The position numbers and the translations under genes are program-made. A DNA stretch of 7,970 nucleotides, from assembly GCA_030043815.1 (NCBI GenBank), contig JASHWX010000108.1, forward strand, positions 1 through 7,970. The letters are read 5' to 3'. Shown in pieces: positions 1-6,355 of this stretch. Numbering within the stretch: position 1 is the first letter of the stretch; every line of letters starts with the position of its first letter. Source of the stretch: Candidatus Rhabdochlamydia sp. Lineage in GTDB: Bacteria; Chlamydiota; Chlamydiia; Chlamydiales; Rhabdochlamydiaceae. Below the pieces are notes generated by a model. It saw only the letters and a list, made by a program, of their open reading frames with translations. It was not told where the DNA came from and searched no databases.

Positions 1-440
1 CCGAAGAAGAGTTTTTAAAAGAAAAATCTACCCTCGTCTCCGAAATACTCGATATCATTCGAACAAGGTCGCGCGAAGAAGCCCAACTGATGCTCAAAAT
101 CCACCGCGACACCAAAGCTTTTCTCACGGATATTTCCGAATGGATCTCGGAGCGGATCAACCTCTATAAAGACCAACTCATCGCCCACTTGCAGACAGAG
201 AAACTTTCCGACGATCCTAAAGATCCCCTCATTCGGTGCTTATTAAACTATTGCCCCCCGCTGCTGCGCAACAAGTACCCTGGGCGCATCTTAAAAGAGG
301 TCCCCGACGTCCATAAAAAGGCCATCATCGCCTGCCATATCGCATCCCGGGTCGTTTACTACCGCGGTCTTGAGTGGTCGCCGTCGCTAATCGATGTCCT
401 TCCCCTGATCACCAAGGATCCACTAATTGTTGGAAATTAG
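1..440 (+). CDS. 3' end of an upstream gene, possibly NAD-specific glutamate dehydrogenase
   Basis: The reading frame (codons from position 3) is open to the left edge, so the ATG at 90 is internal and the gene starts outside the window. About 145 C-terminal residues are visible, ending in a TAG at 438-440. The sequence is mostly helical and charged. A segment near the end reads ACHIASRVVYYRGLEWSP and is followed by a hydrophobic stretch. That segment is reminiscent of the C-terminal helical region of large NAD-dependent glutamate dehydrogenases, where an 'ASRxVYxxG' pattern occurs, but this is recalled, not searched, and no catalytic residues fall inside the window. The gene ends 86 nt before hrcA, in the same direction. 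Its last codons overlap the proposed -35 box of the heat-shock promoter. It could equally be an uncharacterised chlamydial protein. Confidence 0.75.
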   Translation, partial: EEEFLKEKSTLVSEILDIIRTRSREEAQLMLKIHRDTKAFLTDISEWISERINLYKDQLIAHLQTEKLSDDPKDPLIRCLLNYCPPLLRNKYPGRILKEVPDVHKKAIIACHIASRVVYYRGLEWSPSLIDVLPLITKDPLIVGN

Positions 441-456
441 TCGCTTATGAAATAAT
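427..456 (+). promoter_or_regulatory. Candidate promoter of the hrcA-grpE-dnaK operon
   Basis: A -35-like TTGTTG (427-432) and a -10-like AATAAT (451-456) are separated by 18 nt and predict transcription starting near 463. This puts the CIRCE-like operator immediately downstream of the -10 box and over the start site, the usual arrangement for HrcA repression. An alternative is TTGCGT (491-496), 18 nt, TATCAT (515-520). That has a better -10 but would start transcription at or next to the hrcA ATG. Prediction by eye only. Confidence 0.4.
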
Positions 457-483
457 TTAGCGATTGATTGACGAGACTGCTAA
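457..483 (+). promoter_or_regulatory. Degenerate CIRCE operator (HrcA binding site)
   Basis: The 9-nt arms TTAGCGATT (457-465) and GACTGCTAA (475-483) are separated by exactly 9 nt. Against the CIRCE consensus TTAGCACTC-N9-GAGTGCTAA the left arm matches 6 of 9 and the right arm 8 of 9. The outer TTAGC/GCTAA palindrome is perfect. CIRCE is bound by HrcA, encoded 44 nt downstream, so the operon is probably autoregulated and derepressed on heat shock. The exact spacing and the position directly in front of hrcA make chance unlikely despite the weak inner bases. Confidence 0.75.
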
Positions 484-526
484 ATTTTGCTTGCGTTATC
501 CGCCCCTTCTTTGTTATCATATAGAT

Positions 527-1657
527 ATGAAAACGCTAGCACCCAAAAAACCCGCTAAGGACCAACGAGAAAAGCTCATTCTCTTCGGGCTAGTCGAGCT
601 CCACCTGCAAACCGGCAAGCCGATCGGATCGAGCACACTGCAGCAAAATGGCTTTGAGTCGCTCAGTTCCGCCACCATCCGCAATTACTTTTCCAGGCTC
701 GAAGAAGAGGGCTATCTCAAGCAGCAGCACTCTTCAGGGGGCAGGACCCCGACCGCGCTCGCCTTTAAGGCCTACGCCGAAGAATATTTGAACAAGCCTT
801 TGCTCCCTTCTGATGAAAACATCCAAGATCTTCTCAAAAAAGAGACCCGGGAAATCGCGACCTATCTTCTTCAAGCCACCGAAAGGATCAGCGAGATCAC
901 CCGCTGCGCCGCTTTTCTATCTGCCCCGCGCTTCGACCAAGACTTCATCCTCGATATCAAGCTCGTCTATATTGATACCCACCGCCTTTTGACCGTGTTG
1001 TTGACCGATTTCGGCTTGATCCGCACCGAAGTGCTCTACTCTGACAAAAAACTCACCGCCCAAATCTTAAAACGCCTCGAAGGATATTTTAACTGGAGGC
1101 TGACCGGCATCGATAAGCCGACGCTGACCTCTGAAGAAGAGAACATCGGCGCTAAGCTCTACAAAGAACTCATGCTCCGCCACATCGTCAGCCATAATAA
1201 TTTCAGTGCAGAAGACCTCGTGCAGGCCGGCTTTTCCAAGCTGCTCGCCTATCCCGATTTCAACGACGCTGCGGCCCTTGCCAGCGGACTTTCCCTTTTT
1301 GAAAATAAGCAAATGCTGCGCCAGCTTCTCGCGCAGACCTGCGAGTCGGGCAGTTTATCTTGCTGGATTGGACAAGACCTCGCCCATTTTTCTTCCGATG
1401 CGACTGCCTGTTCCGTCATCGCGATCCCCTACCGCATCAATCAGACGCTGTGCGGCGCAATCGGCATCTTAGGGCCCAACCGCATCCCCTACCGCGAGCT
1501 CTTTGGACAGCTGCAATTGATCTCAAATGCCATCTCCGAGTCGCTGACTAAGAGCGTATACAAGTTTAAAATTTCATTCCGCAGCCCCAAACCTTCCAAC
1601 ATCGCTTTCCAACCGGTGCTGCTCGAAGATAAATCCACAATGAAGGACCTTTCATGA
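527..1657 (+). CDS. hrcA: Heat-inducible transcription repressor HrcA
   Basis: HrcA represses heat-shock operons by binding CIRCE sites, and its activity is usually tuned by the GroE chaperonin. The 376-residue product has an N-terminal winged helix-turn-helix (about residues 12-80) with the family signature SSATIRNYFSRLEEEGYL followed by GGRTPT at 71-76. The GAF-like middle and C-terminal domains follow. A tail of about 25-30 residues lies after KFKISFRSP, as in chlamydial HrcA (about 390 residues), and most other bacteria lack it. The ATG at 527 is chosen because the conserved part starts just after it. An in-frame TTG at 464 lies inside the CIRCE site and would add 21 residues unlike the family. 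No Shine-Dalgarno sequence is visible before 527. The stop codon overlaps the grpE start (ATGA), so hrcA, grpE and dnaK form one operon. Confidence 0.96.
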   Translation: MKTLAPKKPAKDQREKLILFGLVELHLQTGKPIGSSTLQQNGFESLSSATIRNYFSRLEEEGYLKQQHSSGGRTPTALAFKAYAEEYLNKPLLPSDENIQDLLKKETREIATYLLQATERISEITRCAAFLSAPRFDQDFILDIKLVYIDTHRLLTVLLTDFGLIRTEVLYSDKKLTAQILKRLEGYFNWRLTGIDKPTLTSEEENIGAKLYKELMLRHIVSHNNFSAEDLVQAGFSKLLAYPDFNDAAALASGLSLFENKQMLRQLLAQTCESGSLSCWIGQDLAHFSSDATACSVIAIPYRINQTLCGAIGILGPNRIPYRELFGQLQLISNAISESLTKSVYKFKISFRSPKPSNIAFQPVLLEDKSTMKDLS

Positions 1658-2127
1658 CAGAAGAAGAAATTCCAGAAGACTACAAAGAAAAGTACTTGCG
1701 CCTCCTCGCTGAGATCGACAACACGCGTAAACGGATGCAAAAAGAAAAGCAAGAAATGACCCGTTTTGCCATCGAAAATGTCATATCGGAGCTCTTGGTT
1801 CCGATCGACAATTTGGAAAATGCGCTCCAGTTTGCAGACAAAATGTCTGAAGACGTCCGTAACTGGGCCCAAGGGTTCCATATGATTTTAAACCAATTTA
1901 AAGACGTTTTGGAAAACAACGGCGTCGCCGCATTTGAATCGGAAGGGACAGCTTTCAATCCCGATCTGCACGAAGCCATCGAATCGGAAGAAACCGCAGA
2001 GAAACCTGAAGGCACGATTTTAAAAGAATATATCAAGGGGTACCGCAGCGGAGACCGAACAGTCCGCCCTGCGCGCGTCAAGGTCGCTGCAGCCCCTGCA
2101 CAAGAAGTTACAAAGGAGAACTTATGA
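1654..2127 (+). CDS. grpE: Nucleotide exchange factor GrpE
   Basis: GrpE is the cytoplasmic dimeric cochaperone that releases ADP from DnaK and so resets its substrate cycle. The 157-residue protein starts with a charged coiled-coil stretch (about 5-35, KEKYLRLLAEIDNTRKRMQK), then a four-helix dimer region and a C-terminal beta domain. The beta domain carries the GrpE signature: FNPDLHEAI, then GYRSGDRTVRPARVKV after the usual spacing. It is shorter than many GrpE proteins (about 190-200 residues) because the acidic disordered N-terminal tail is almost absent. The start is supported by AAGGA at 1643-1647, 6 nt before the ATG, and by the 4-nt ATGA overlap with hrcA, which suggests translational coupling. 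The stop overlaps the dnaK ATG in the same way. Confidence 0.97.
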   Translation: MTEEEIPEDYKEKYLRLLAEIDNTRKRMQKEKQEMTRFAIENVISELLVPIDNLENALQFADKMSEDVRNWAQGFHMILNQFKDVLENNGVAAFESEGTAFNPDLHEAIESEETAEKPEGTILKEYIKGYRSGDRTVRPARVKVAAAPAQEVTKENL

Positions 2128-4033
2128 CACAAAAGAAAAGTAAAATCATCGGTATTGACTTAGGAACGACGAACTCATGCGTGTCGATCATGGAGGGAGG
2201 ATCTCCCAAGGTGATCGCCAACGTCGAGGGCGGACGTACTACGCCATCTGTCGTCGGTTACAAAGGGGCGAGCGCCTCGTCGGCGTCGCCGCTAAACGCC
2301 AAGCGGTGACCAACCCAGAACGCACGATCTATTCCGCCAAGCGCTTCATCGGCCGCAAATACGCCGAAGTGCAAGGAGAGATCAAAACCGTTCCTTATAA
2401 AGTGGCGCAAAACAACAACGGCGATGCCGTCTTCGAAGTCGAAGGCAAAACGCTCACTCCCGAAGAGGTCGGAGCGCAAGTCCTCTTGAAGATGAAAGAG
2501 ACTGCAGAAGCCTATCTCGGCGAGAAGATCACCGAAGCCGTGATCACCGTCCCTGCCTACTTCAACGATTCGCAGCGCCAATCCACCAAAGACGCCGGCC
2601 GCATCGCCGGACTCGACGTCAAACGGATCATTCCTGAGCCTACCGCCGCAGCCCTTGCCTATGGCCTCGACAAACAAAACGACAAGAAGATCGCCGTGTT
2701 TGACTTAGGGGGAGGTACGTTCGATATCTCCATCCTCGAAATCGGCGACGGCGTCTTCGAAGTGCTCTCCACCAACGGCGATACCCACCTTGGCGGCGAC
2801 GACTTTGACAACGCCATCCTCCACTGGATGCTCGACGAGTTCAAAAAAGAACACGGAATCGACCTAAGCAAAGACAAAATGGCCCTGCAGCGCCTCCGCG
2901 ACGCCGCAGAAAAAGCCAAAATCGAGTTATCCGGCACACAGAGCTCCGAGATCAACCAGCCGTTCATCACCATGGACGCCACAGGCCCTAAACACCTCGC
3001 TCTCACACTCACAAGAGCGAAGTTAGAAAGCCTCACGCACGATCTCATCGAAAGAACAGTCGAACCCTGCCGCAAAGCGTTAAAAGACGCAGGCCTCACA
3101 GCAGACCAGATCGACGACGTCATCCTCGTCGGAGGTATGATCCGCATGCCCGCCGTCGAGCGCAAAGTGAAAGAGATCTTCGGCAAAGAGCCCCATAAAG
3201 GCGTCAACCCCGACGAAGTTGTCGCCGTAGGTGCAGCCATCCAAGGCGCCGTCCTGACCGGCGACGTCAAAGACGTGCTCCTGCTCGACGTCATCCCGCT
3301 CACCCTCGGCATCGAGACCTTAGGCGGTGTCCTGACACCGATCGTCGAGCGCAACACGACGATCCCGACCCAGAAGAAGCAAGTCTTCTCCACAGCTGCT
3401 GACAACCAGCCCGCTGTGACCATCGTCGTCCTCCAAGGCGAGCGCAAAATGGCCAGGGACAACAAAGAGATCGGCCGTTTCGACCTCACCGACATCCCGC
3501 CCGCTCCCCGCGGCGTCCCCCAAATCGAGGTCTCCTTCGACATCGACGCAGACGGCATCCTCCATGTCTCTGCGAAAGACCTCCAATCGGGCAAATCGCA
3601 AAAGATCCGCATCGAAGCCAAATCCGGCCTCACCGAATCGGAAATCAAGCGCATGCTCAAAGACGCTGAAGACCACCAAGAAGAGGACAAGAAGCGCAAA
3701 GAAGAGATCGAGACCCGCAACGAAGCGGACTCGCTGGCCTTCCGCGCCCAAAAAGCCCTCACCGACTACAAAGACAAACTCCCTAAAGACGTTGTCGACA
3801 CCGTTCAAAGCAAAATCGACGCAGTGAAAAAGGCCCTCGAGTCCAACAACCCCGCCGCGATCAAAGCCGCCCACGACGATCTCAGCACCCACATGCAAAA
3901 GATCGGCGAAGCGATGCAACACGCTGCCGGAAGCCAACAGGGCGCTCCCCAACCCGAGCAGCCCCAGCAAAAGGCTAAGTCGGACAACATCGAAGACGCG
4001 GAAGTTGAAATCCTCGACGACGAGAAAAAATAA
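2124..4033 (+). CDS. dnaK: Chaperone DnaK (Hsp70), interrupted by a 1-nt frameshift near 2265
   Basis: DnaK is the cytoplasmic ATP-driven Hsp70 chaperone working with DnaJ and GrpE. Repairing one missing base gives about 636 residues, normal for the family. The order is: ATPase lobe with GIDLGTTNS (10-18) and VFDLGGGTFD, the ATP-binding motif as VGGMIRMP, linker VLLLDVIPLTLGIET (about 384-398), beta-sandwich substrate domain (VVLQGERKMA, IPPAPRGVPQIEV), helical lid and the acidic tail EVEILDDEKK. The start is set by GGAG at 2115-2118, 5 nt before an ATG overlapping the grpE stop. The frame from 2124 runs through VGYKG (residue 48), then stops at 2307-2309. The -1 frame takes over at 2267 with GERLVGVAAKRQAV, exactly where DnaK should continue. 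A GGGG run at 2265-2268 should be five Gs. Because DnaK is normally essential, a homopolymer sequencing error is the likeliest cause. The motif VGGMIRMP has I where T or S is expected. Confidence 0.96.
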
Positions 4034-4072
4034 CCTTTCTCACCAAACACCCCTTGAGAATTCAAGGGGTGT
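4001..4072 (+). repeat. Master copy of a split direct repeat: dnaK tail and terminator
   Basis: Two blocks of this stretch recur at 5133-5173. The last codons of dnaK (4001-4021) match 5133-5153 in 20 of 21 positions. The terminator loop and right arm (4055-4072) match 5156-5173 in 18 of 18. The 33 nt between the blocks, containing the dnaK stop codon and the left terminator arm, are replaced by 2 nt in the copy. This master copy is intact and functional as gene end and terminator. Confidence 0.8.
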
Positions 4073-4079
4073 GTTTTTT
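4047..4079 (+). terminator. Rho-independent terminator of hrcA-grpE-dnaK
   Basis: An 11-bp perfect GC-rich stem pairs 4047-4057 (ACACCCCTTGA) with 4062-4072, has a 4-nt loop GAAT, and is followed by G and six Ts at 4074-4079. It begins 13 nt after the dnaK stop. Its far side faces the 3' end of the convergent abiE genes, 20 nt away. Few Ts follow the stem in that direction, so it is mainly a terminator for the plus strand. Confidence 0.93.
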
Positions 4080-4098
4080 CAGCCATAAGAAAGTGCTC

Positions 4099-4420
4099 TC
4101 ACACAACCATCTCAAGCCATGCATTCAGCACCTGTATCAGTGCTTTCAGGCTTGAAGGAAAAGATTGAGCAAGGGCCGCATGATTCAATTCTTTATGGTA
4201 GGCTGCCCAGTAGTTTTCGAGGTTTTGAAGATCGGTTTCAGAAATTAGAGAGCAAAAGTCCTCCTTTAAGGACAAAATGATTTTGATAGGGGGAACGGGA
4301 CAGCCTAACAAGAAACCGCTCCAGAAAAAGGTTTTGCCAAACAGCTAACGGATCTTGTTGGACATCTTTGGCAATCTGCCTGAGCTTGGACTTCAGAACT
4401 TGTTCTAAATAGTTCGTCAT
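4099..4420 (-). pseudogene. Remnant of AbiEii nucleotidyltransferase toxin, catalytic centre deleted
   Basis: AbiEii/AbiGii toxins of type IV toxin-antitoxin systems are nucleotidyltransferase-fold proteins of roughly 270-300 residues. The first 60 residues read (starting at 4420) match the family N terminus: LERFLVRLSRSPYQNHFVLKGGLLLSNF, with the conserved FVLKGG turn. After that the frame ends at 4238. A different frame continues from the same area to a stop at 4099 (ENYWAAYHKELN, then a helical end), which looks like the family's C-terminal helix. The expected middle of about 180 residues, with the paired acidic catalytic residues after the KGG motif (RxTxDID type), is missing. The gene therefore looks internally deleted and frameshifted, and it cannot encode an active enzyme. 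Its ATG overlaps the abiEi stop (ATGA). The N-terminal assignment is good; the C-terminal one is inference. Confidence 0.72.
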
Positions 4421-5007
4421 GTTGTCAAAGCAAGAACGTAGGGATTTATTTCAACCCTCAAGAGCCTAGCATATTCCTGCAATTTCTTTAAATCAGGCTT
4501 ATAACCTTCCGTCCAAGAAAGATATGCCTTGAGCGCTTTGATTGCTACTTCATGGCTCAGCAAACGAAATGCATCAATGACAGTTCGCTCACGATTAAAA
4601 ATGTTCACGGTCGACTTGCCTAGTTTGATTTTTGTTTTCCCAAGTGTCATGTTTCTCAAACGCACAACTCTAAGATGGGGTCTTTTGGGCCGTTTGGCAT
4701 AGTTAGGGATTGCAATCCACGACTGACGCATGATTTGATCTGTCAGGCCATAGATGCTAAGAGCTGAAATAAGGCAAATAACACCCTGAGGAATGCTTTT
4801 GGCTGTTAATACTAAATCTTCCCATTGAGCATCTCCTTGGTATGTAACTGAACGATAAAGGCCGCGTGAAACCCTTTCAATCATTCCAAGTTTACAGAAA
4901 TAACTCAACGCGTAGGACGGAATACCTTTTATGGCGGCATCTTCTGCGTTGAAGAATGATCTTTTCAAAAGCGGCCCAAGCGAGCGCATATATTTTGACT
5001 GTCTCAT
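4417..5007 (-). CDS. AbiEi-family antitoxin / transcriptional regulator
   Basis: AbiEi proteins are the antitoxin and autorepressor half of AbiE type IV toxin-antitoxin and phage-abortive-infection modules. The 196-residue product has an N-terminal winged helix (about 8-55: AAIKGIPSYALSYFCKLGMI then RVSRGLYRS). It is followed by the family's conserved core, with PQGVICLISALSIYGLT (about 74-90), the IAIPNYAKRPKRP segment and NRERTVIDAFRLL (about 138-150), and a C-terminal helical part ending LKKLQEYARLLRV. Length is typical of the single-domain members. The gene appears intact although its partner toxin downstream, overlapping by ATGA, is deleted. The first ATG is used; a second at 4989-4987 would shorten it by six residues. 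No Shine-Dalgarno sequence is seen, and the predicted transcript start is only about 6 nt upstream. A surviving antitoxin without toxin could act as a plain repressor or neutralise related toxins elsewhere. Confidence 0.85.
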   Translation of the reverse strand: MRQSKYMRSLGPLLKRSFFNAEDAAIKGIPSYALSYFCKLGMIERVSRGLYRSVTYQGDAQWEDLVLTAKSIPQGVICLISALSIYGLTDQIMRQSWIAIPNYAKRPKRPHLRVVRLRNMTLGKTKIKLGKSTVNIFNRERTVIDAFRLLSHEVAIKALKAYLSWTEGYKPDLKKLQEYARLLRVEINPYVLALTT

Positions 5008-5019
5008 AAAGTCTATTCT

Positions 5020-5054
5020 AGTATAGGCACTCAGTTATATGCAAGCGAGTGCCT
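5020..5054 (-). promoter_or_regulatory. abiEi promoter -10 with overlapping inverted-repeat operator
   Basis: Read on the minus strand, TATACT (5025-5020) is a good -10 box 12 nt before the abiEi ATG; the -35 region is poor. An 8-bp perfect inverted repeat (AGGCACTC at 5025-5032 and GAGTGCCT at 5047-5054, 14-nt spacer) covers the -10 to -35 region. AbiEi proteins are known to bind inverted repeats in their own promoters, so autorepression is the natural reading. The half-site core GCACTC is shared with CIRCE, but the spacer is 14, not 9. Confidence 0.5.
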
Positions 5055-5132
5055 TTGTTAGAATTAAGCTAATTTAATGATTTAATAATTAATAACTTAC
5101 GAAAACCACTTAAACCGCGACAAAAAGACTTC

Positions 5133-5173
5133 GAAGTCGAAATCCTCGACGACCCTGAGAATTCAAGGGGTGT
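5133..5173 (+). repeat. Partial second copy of the dnaK 3' end and terminator
   Basis: 5133-5153 repeats the codons for EVEILDD of dnaK with one mismatch. 5156-5173 repeats the terminator loop and right arm exactly. The dnaK stop codon and left stem arm are missing, so it cannot terminate transcription. In the dnaK-equivalent frame it reads KDFEVEILDDP, with no start codon upstream before a stop at 5070-5072. The copy lies between the abiE module and the convergent methyltransferase gene, whose stop codon (5163-5165) and last four codons lie inside it. Confidence 0.8.
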
Positions 5174-5819
5174 TCTTTATGAACAGCACTTGCTTCCGAT
5201 TATACGCTGACTCAAAAGTCAGCACCTTTTTCCCCATTAAGAAAAATGGGGGCTTCGTGAGATCAACCTGCCTATAACCCCCTGATTGAATATCAGGATT
5301 TGAACTCGTCAAAGTCCTAGGATCGACATCATTCGTAATTAAACAATACTTATATTTTTTCAGCTGAGGGAGAAATGCAAGAATGTCGCTATTTGACAAA
5401 TGCTGCAGCACATCTTTGCAGATTAACAAGTCAGCGCTTGGCAGATCCTCATTGATGGCGTCAGCATGAATGAAATGAATGTTGCCGGAAGTATATTTTG
5501 CTTGGTTCCTTTTTATCACAGAATCCACTATGTCATATCCGACATAATGGATATTTCTCCAATCGATCAATTTTGAAAATTCCCAATCGCCGCAGCCCGC
5601 ATCCACCACCGATCGGATCTCATAGACTGCAAAAAAATCCTGAAGGAATTTTCTATATTGCCGCGTGGTCTCTTCTACTGATCCACCGCCCGATGCGCCT
5701 TCTCCATCAGAATTACATCCCCATACTTTAGCCTCATAGATGTAGCTAAAAGCTTCCTCCCGCGCGTTCTCGGCGCACAGATTCCCCAGCGATAACAAGA
5801 TAATCCAACTTCTAATCAT
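5163..5819 (-). CDS. Secreted or membrane-anchored class I SAM-dependent methyltransferase
   Basis: The 218-residue product, taken from the ATG at 5819, has a short hydrophobic signal-like N terminus (MIRSWIILLSLGNLCAENA). A motif YIYEAKVWG and a glycine/serine-rich GEGASGGGS turn (about 39-47) follow. The Rossmann methyltransferase core has motif I VVDAGCGDW (71-79), an acidic residue closing strand 2 in VGYDIV (93-98), HADA (118-121), and motif IV region ADLLICKDVLQHL (129-141). SAM binding is well supported; the substrate is unknown. A longer start at 5852 would put a non-signal-like MFHAILFLER before it. The chosen ATG overlaps the upstream gene's stop by 8 nt and has AGAGAG a few bases ahead, suggesting coupling. 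The last codons fall in the duplicated dnaK terminator sequence, so the original C terminus may differ. Signal peptide on a methyltransferase hints at an exported role. Confidence 0.8.
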   Translation of the reverse strand: MIRSWIILLSLGNLCAENAREEAFSYIYEAKVWGCNSDGEGASGGGSVEETTRQYRKFLQDFFAVYEIRSVVDAGCGDWEFSKLIDWRNIHYVGYDIVDSVIKRNQAKYTSGNIHFIHADAINEDLPSADLLICKDVLQHLSNSDILAFLPQLKKYKYCLITNDVDPRTLTSSNPDIQSGGYRQVDLTKPPFFLMGKKVLTFESAYNRKQVLFIKNTP

Positions 5820-6343
5820 TATTCTCTCTAAGAAAAGAATGGCATGAAACATAATGATATCCTTGTGTCTGATAGCGAGCTAAATCTTTTAAACTATTAA
5901 CATTCAACCATTTTAAGTGCCGGATATGGACTTGCTTCGTTCTTGAGAAAACAAAATTAAAATAGATTTCATACTCAGATGCACCACTATACTCTAAGTG
6001 TTCCGGATGCACACATGAACAAAATGCTTGCCAAAACGGCTTTTGATGGAGATTTTCAACAAGTGAAAACAAATCCTGCATCACGGAGTATTGAAATAGC
6101 ATGTGATGGGAAATACCCGAGCATTGGGGATACATCCGGCGCAAGCCTGGAAGCAAACAGCTCGCATGCTCAAAGTAAGGTAAATGATACTCCGCACCCG
6201 GATTGTAAAGTCCCTCCAACCGCCATAGACAAACCATGACAACCATCAAACGCCAGATCATGCAAATATACCGCATTAAATTTTGAATGATCTTCAGGTA
6301 TTTCCAAGTTTTTTTTAAATAAAAAAGAAGTAAAATACTCATA
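5812..6343 (-). pseudogene. Frameshifted C-terminal remnant of an uncharacterised glycosyltransferase-like protein
   Basis: From about 6210 to the TAG at 5812 one frame reads as a convincing protein end: GLYNPGAEYHLPYFEHA, SGISHHMLFQYSVMQDLF, KPFWQAFCSCVHP, SGASEYEIYFNFVFSR and YQTQGYHYVSCHSF. Upstream the same frame turns into an unlikely run (LMRYICMIWRLMVVMVCLW). A different frame instead reads KNLEIPEDHSKFNAVYLHDL and DGCHGLSMAVGG, joining smoothly to GLYNPG if one base is removed at the GGAGGGA stretch (6211-6217). That second frame meets a TAG at 6344-6346 and has no start codon, so the N-terminal part is gone. The sequence recalls the C-terminal half of a family I remember as DUF6492, proteins with a possible nucleotide-sugar transferase relation, but this is unverified. 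It lies directly upstream of, and overlaps, the methyltransferase gene. Confidence 0.55.
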
Positions 6344-6355
6344 CTAAGCCACGAG

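Noticed and set aside
439..465. Hairpin AGTCGCT...AGCGATT as terminator of the upstream gene
   Set aside because: Only about five strong pairs with a 13-nt loop and no T-run; the overlap with the CIRCE arm explains the symmetry.
464..526. TTG start adding 21 residues to HrcA
   Set aside because: It lies inside the CIRCE dyad, has no ribosome-binding site, and the extra residues are not like the HrcA family.
2262..2270. Programmed ribosomal frameshift in dnaK
   Set aside because: No classical slippery heptamer in the zero frame, no such recoding known for dnaK, and the product of the short frame would be a useless 61-residue stub.
2659..3762. Long antisense open frame across dnaK
   Set aside because: Serine/arginine-rich translation typical of the shadow of a GC3-rich gene; dnaK coding evidence is overwhelming.
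2177..4033. A separate 618-residue gene starting at 2177
   Set aside because: Its first 30 codons are an out-of-frame reading of the dnaK start. True DnaK sequence in this frame begins at 2267, so it is the continuation of the frameshifted dnaK.
4099..4311. Stand-alone 70-residue gene
   Set aside because: Its first codons overlap the AbiEii N-terminal frame and it has no start signal; it fits better as the displaced C-terminal piece of the deleted toxin gene.
5025..5054. A second CIRCE element
   Set aside because: The half-site cores match, but the spacer is 14 nt and the outer TTA/TAA bases are absent. It is better explained as the AbiEi operator.
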